This document shows positions 6,640-9,277 of a DNA stretch of 9,277 bases, piece after piece. A program made the translations under genes and the position numbers. The stretch covers positions 1 through 9,277 of the forward strand of contig DAOVTG010000085.1 of the NCBI GenBank assembly GCA_030633185.1, given 5' to 3'. The notes below the pieces were generated by a model. It made no database searches. It was not told where the DNA came from and worked only from the letters and a program-made list of their open reading frames with translations. The stretch comes from Deltaproteobacteria bacterium (GTDB taxonomy: Bacteria; Desulfobacterota; Anaeroferrophillalia; Anaeroferrophillales; Tharpellaceae). Position 1 is the first letter of the stretch. The number at the start of each line of letters is the position of its first letter.

Positions 6640-8835
6640 ATGTTTTTATTAGAATTATTTTATCAGAATACAAGATTAAATGGTTCAGGAGAAATTTGTT
6701 TTTATCCTGTCGTGGAAAAAGGTGAACAAGAGAAAAGCGGAAGAGAGAATAGTTTTACCAAAGAGTGTATAAAAAAATGGACGTTCTTGTCGGGCGGTAT
6801 TGAATCTACCGAACTGCTTAAATTAATCGCAGTTCCCTGTATTGGTTATAAATTTCTCCCCCGTTTTGCAGAATATCTAGATCTGTTTGATTGTTCTGAA
6901 TCTGATTGTACAGAAGAAAATAGTTGTTTGAAAGCTAAACCTGTACTTCTGGAATCGCATCAAATAAGACATTCTCCCAGAGATTGTCATGCAACTGTTT
7001 TTCCCTATTATGCGTCGGGCCTAAAAATAGTAAAGCACGGAAAGGTTGTAAAATTTAGAGCCGATGAATATCAATATACCCCTGTGGAAATGCCGAAAAA
7101 ACATCCCCGGATGGGTTCTGGTATCAGGGAGCATTTTATCTTGGCTTATGGATCGCTATGGGAGGCTCATTCAGGTACGGATTGTTTCGATTTTTCACAG
7201 CCCGATTACAGAACCGTACGCCTATTATCACTATTTACCGATGATGCCTTTTTAACCGATCCAATCGTTTTTTTGCAAAGACTTCATTATCGAATGTTGA
7301 AAGGGCGAAAACCCGCAATCAATACGCTAAAGCATCTCTGTACTCTTGTTAAAAAATATTTTTTTATCAACAGCGATACTTGGCTTGATCGTGATATAGA
7401 TTTTAAAGAGCAATGGCTGCAACTAAAAATATGGCAAAAAAAACTACTCATTCCGATACTCGACATGGTTCGTCATGCTATGGATGCTTCACCTCATGAT
7501 TTAAACCCCTGCGCGAGAACCGGAATGTTATTATTGGCATTACCGGAAAAGTTTTGTCCAAAAGAGCGGTTTGTTGATTGGTTGACGACTCTTGATGACC
7601 TGTTTCCGAATATGCAATTTATTGTAAGCTTGTCCAATGCAGAAATCGTGGATGAAATGCCAGCAGTACTTACCCGTAGTACCTTGGCTCTTTTGCCGTG
7701 TCATAAAAAACAGAGTCCCCCAACTGTTACTAAACCAAGTAAGTTTACTAAAAATACGGTTGTCCTGATCGATGTTGACAGTCGGATGCCGAATCTTGCC
7801 CTGATGAAATTAAGCAGCCATTTCAAGCAACAGGGGCGCAAGGTGGTATTAGCGCGTCATGACAAGTGGAATATTGAGAGTGCCAAGGAGGTGTATGCGA
7901 GCTCTATATTTAATTTTAACCACTCTTTGAGAAGAGTTGCGAGCTTACGGAAAAAGTTTGGCGAAAGGGTTACAATTGGTGGATCGGGGGTTGATATTAA
8001 ACTCCGTTTAGCGGAAGAGATAGAGCTACTGCCGGCTGATTTCGAACTCTATCCTGAGCTTGGTGACCGAGCCATCGGGTTTCTCACTCGAGGTTGCCCA
8101 CGGAAGTGTCCTTTCTGTCTGGTTTCAGAAAAAGAGGGTGAAGTTAGGCAGGTTGCCCTGTTGGATGATCTGTTGCAACAGCGAAACAAGTTGATTTTAC
8201 TAGATGATAATATTCTTGCACATCCCGAGGTTGATAAGATGCTGGAGGAGATGGTCGCAAAAAATATTCGAGTTAATTTTAATCAGTCCCTCGATATCCT
8301 TATGCTAACCCGGGAACGGGCAGGCTTATTGAAAAAAATTGGGAGTTCGAATGTAGATTTCAAGCGCATCAACTATTCTTTTAGCCTGAATGGAAATAGC
8401 AATTTTGAACAGGTCAGGAGAAATTATGGGATGTTTTATTTTAAGCACAGAGACAATGTCAAGTTTATCTGTATGTATGGCTACGACACAACACTGGCTG
8501 AGGATGTGGAACGTTTTCTTTTCATTCGCTCGCTACCGGGAGCCTCGGTTTTTGTTCAGCAGTATAAACCGGTCATTGGTCGAGTTTTAACTCGTAATGA
8601 ATTTTTTTTTAACGACCAGGCAGATCAGTTAATTGATCAATTGATCAAGATCCTTTTTCCGCAAAACATGAAAAGTATGGAACAGTATTATCGTTGGTTG
8701 AGTGCTCTTTATTTTGAGAAATTCGGAAAATTTCACTTCCGATTAGTTGATACAATATTTAGATATAATTTTAGAGATCAGAAACATCAATATATGGCAA
8801 CTATGAAATCACGGGCTATTTCCAGCTCTTCCTGA
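6640..8835 (+). CDS. Radical SAM protein with N-terminal degenerate AAA-ATPase-like region
   Basis: A 731-residue protein. The C-terminal half (~470-700) is a radical SAM domain: RGCPRKCPFC supplies the CxxxCxxC cluster ligands Cys486, Cys490 and Cys493, followed by ILLDDNILAHPEVDKML and the strand VNFNQSLDILMLT. Residues ~368-460 form a Rossmann-like region (NTVVLIDVDSRMPN..., TIGGSGVD) in the place of a B12-binding domain, but lacking DxHxxG. In the N-terminal ~365 residues, the segment at ~285-340 (MLLLALPEKFCPKERF..., LFPNMQFIVSLSNAEI) resembles the Walker B/D-loop/H-loop region of AAA/SMC-like ATPases ('llDEie..LHP...', 'FPn.QFIvtTHSpei') with the catalytic acidic and His residues changed; no Walker A is visible. 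Cys85, 90, 96 and 116 form a cluster. ATG 6640 follows an in-frame stop (6631-6633) and has only a weak AGG ribosome site. The gene is AT-richer than its neighbours. Substrate and role are unknown. Confidence 0.8.
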   Translation: MFLLELFYQNTRLNGSGEICFYPVVEKGEQEKSGRENSFTKECIKKWTFLSGGIESTELLKLIAVPCIGYKFLPRFAEYLDLFDCSESDCTEENSCLKAKPVLLESHQIRHSPRDCHATVFPYYASGLKIVKHGKVVKFRADEYQYTPVEMPKKHPRMGSGIREHFILAYGSLWEAHSGTDCFDFSQPDYRTVRLLSLFTDDAFLTDPIVFLQRLHYRMLKGRKPAINTLKHLCTLVKKYFFINSDTWLDRDIDFKEQWLQLKIWQKKLLIPILDMVRHAMDASPHDLNPCARTGMLLLALPEKFCPKERFVDWLTTLDDLFPNMQFIVSLSNAEIVDEMPAVLTRSTLALLPCHKKQSPPTVTKPSKFTKNTVVLIDVDSRMPNLALMKLSSHFKQQGRKVVLARHDKWNIESAKEVYASSIFNFNHSLRRVASLRKKFGERVTIGGSGVDIKLRLAEEIELLPADFELYPELGDRAIGFLTRGCPRKCPFCLVSEKEGEVRQVALLDDLLQQRNKLILLDDNILAHPEVDKMLEEMVAKNIRVNFNQSLDILMLTRERAGLLKKIGSSNVDFKRINYSFSLNGNSNFEQVRRNYGMFYFKHRDNVKFICMYGYDTTLAEDVERFLFIRSLPGASVFVQQYKPVIGRVLTRNEFFFNDQADQLIDQLIKILFPQNMKSMEQYYRWLSALYFEKFGKFHFRLVDTIFRYNFRDQKHQYMATMKSRAISSSS

Positions 8836-9038
8836 AACCCAGTATTTTCCGCTTTTCCGGTGGCTCTAGTACTGCGTCCCAGAAGTAATGAGTATACATC
8901 CGGCAATCTATTTTCTGCGTAAACAGCTTGCATTGAACCTATGGATAGTGCATGTACCCAATAAATTCGTTGAATTTATTAATACTTTGTACGCCTTATC
9001 TATTTTAATAGGCTCAATACAGTCTTACGGAGATGATC
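8836..9038. other. Non-coding stretch after the radical SAM gene
   Basis: Together with the small ORF and right repeat this makes a 442-base tail without a confident gene. A 68-codon frame (8888-9094) exists, but it has only a poor ribosome site and no recognisable features, so I do not call it. No intrinsic terminator is evident after the stop at 8833-8835. Confidence 0.4.
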
Positions 9039-9173
9039 ATGGATTGCCAAAATATAGTTTTTTCGCCCCAACAATCACAAAAACGCATCAATAAAATATT
9101 GCGCGTATTGCCATCTCAAGTCTTGAAAAAGGTTTTATTTTTTTGCTCTTTATTTACTCGGAGCAAGTGTTGA
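9039..9173 (+). CDS. Possible small protein, 44 residues, unknown
   Basis: An ATG at 9039 is preceded by GGAG (9028-9031) with 7-base spacing, the best ribosome site in this tail. The product begins MDCQNIVFSPQQSQKRI, has a basic amphipathic middle (NKILRVLPSQVLKKV) and ends LFFCSLFTRSKC. Its TGA stop (9171-9173) overlaps the first bases of the right-hand repeat, so the frame may once have been longer and been cut by the repeat. It shows no known domain. It could equally be chance: it is short and lies in AT-rich intergenic DNA. Confidence 0.3.
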   Translation: MDCQNIVFSPQQSQKRINKILRVLPSQVLKKVLFFCSLFTRSKC

Positions 9174-9277
9174 TGCCCTCGTAAAAAGTCACGGGATGGC
9201 TAAGTAAAAATTTCGATATACAAGATGTTGTGGTTTTTCAGGCGCGAGACCATACATGTAGTATGTCGAGTGCCTGA
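9172..9277. repeat. Intergenic repeat, right copy, running off the window edge
   Basis: It opens with GATGCCCTCGTAAAA (9172-9186), the inverted counterpart of 6611-6625 (13 of 15 bases). At its far end is an imperfect hairpin: TCAGGC (9238-9243) pairs with GCCTGA (9272-9277), and inside it CATAC (9251-9255) pairs with GTATG (9261-9265) around ATGTA. The window ends at the hairpin base, so the other end is unseen. It looks like a dispersed, non-coding, MITE- or REP-like element; that class is inference. Confidence 0.5.

Noticed and set aside
8888..9094. 68-codon plus-strand frame after the radical SAM gene
   Set aside because: Its ribosome site is poor and no domain or signal peptide is recognisable. 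It overlaps the better-supported small ORF in another frame.
9143..9166. TTGCTC/GAGCAA stem as a terminator
   Set aside because: The T-rich stretch precedes the stem on the + strand rather than following it, and on the minus strand the stem is followed by A's. The 12-base loop is also long.

Overview
The window reads as chromosomal DNA of a Gram-negative, probably strictly environmental bacterium. An outer-membrane TonB-dependent receptor, a periplasmic binding protein and a large hybrid sensor kinase lie together. Gene style points to Desulfobacterota ('deltaproteobacteria') or a near relative: an ABC_sub_bind protein beside a kinase, a response regulator with a Cys-rich C-terminal module, and intergenic repeats with TCGTAAAA ends. 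This placement is inferred from family content, not from a marker gene. All confident genes are on the + strand.

Positions 1-297 hold the C-terminal end of a GNAT acetyltransferase that begins upstream of the window; it resembles the GNAT tail of Pat-type protein acetyltransferases. Two bases later (300-2396) comes a complete TonB-dependent receptor. A 158-base gap follows, with a GC-rich hairpin/tandem repeat and a weak promoter candidate. Three tightly packed genes come next: an ABC_sub_bind periplasmic binding protein (2555-3577), a hybrid histidine kinase with HAMP, HisKA, HATPase, REC and HPt domains (3574-5901, 4-base overlap), and a response regulator with a C-terminal Cys/His module (5894-6541, 8-base overlap).

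The likely logic of this block is import plus sensing. The receptor brings a ligand across the outer membrane. The binding protein has no ABC permease or ATPase beside it, so it may present the ligand to the kinase rather than feed a transporter. The kinase carries every step of a phosphorelay up to the HPt domain, and the separate regulator is the natural final acceptor. The ligand cannot be read from the sequence.

The last third differs. An AT-richer gene (6640-8835) encodes an unusual protein: an N-terminal part resembling a degenerate AAA/ABC-type ATPase, a Rossmann-like middle and a radical SAM domain with an intact CxxxCxxC motif. It is preceded by a short hairpin-forming intergenic repeat (6550-6625). 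A 442-base tail without a confident gene follows it, and this tail ends in a related repeat in the opposite orientation (9172 to the window edge). The radical SAM gene is thus bracketed by inverted, similar repeat ends, which hints at a separate history from the sensory operon. A 44-codon small ORF with a good ribosome binding site (9039-9173) runs exactly into the right repeat.

I saw no tRNA, rRNA, CRISPR array, transposase or convincing intrinsic terminator.
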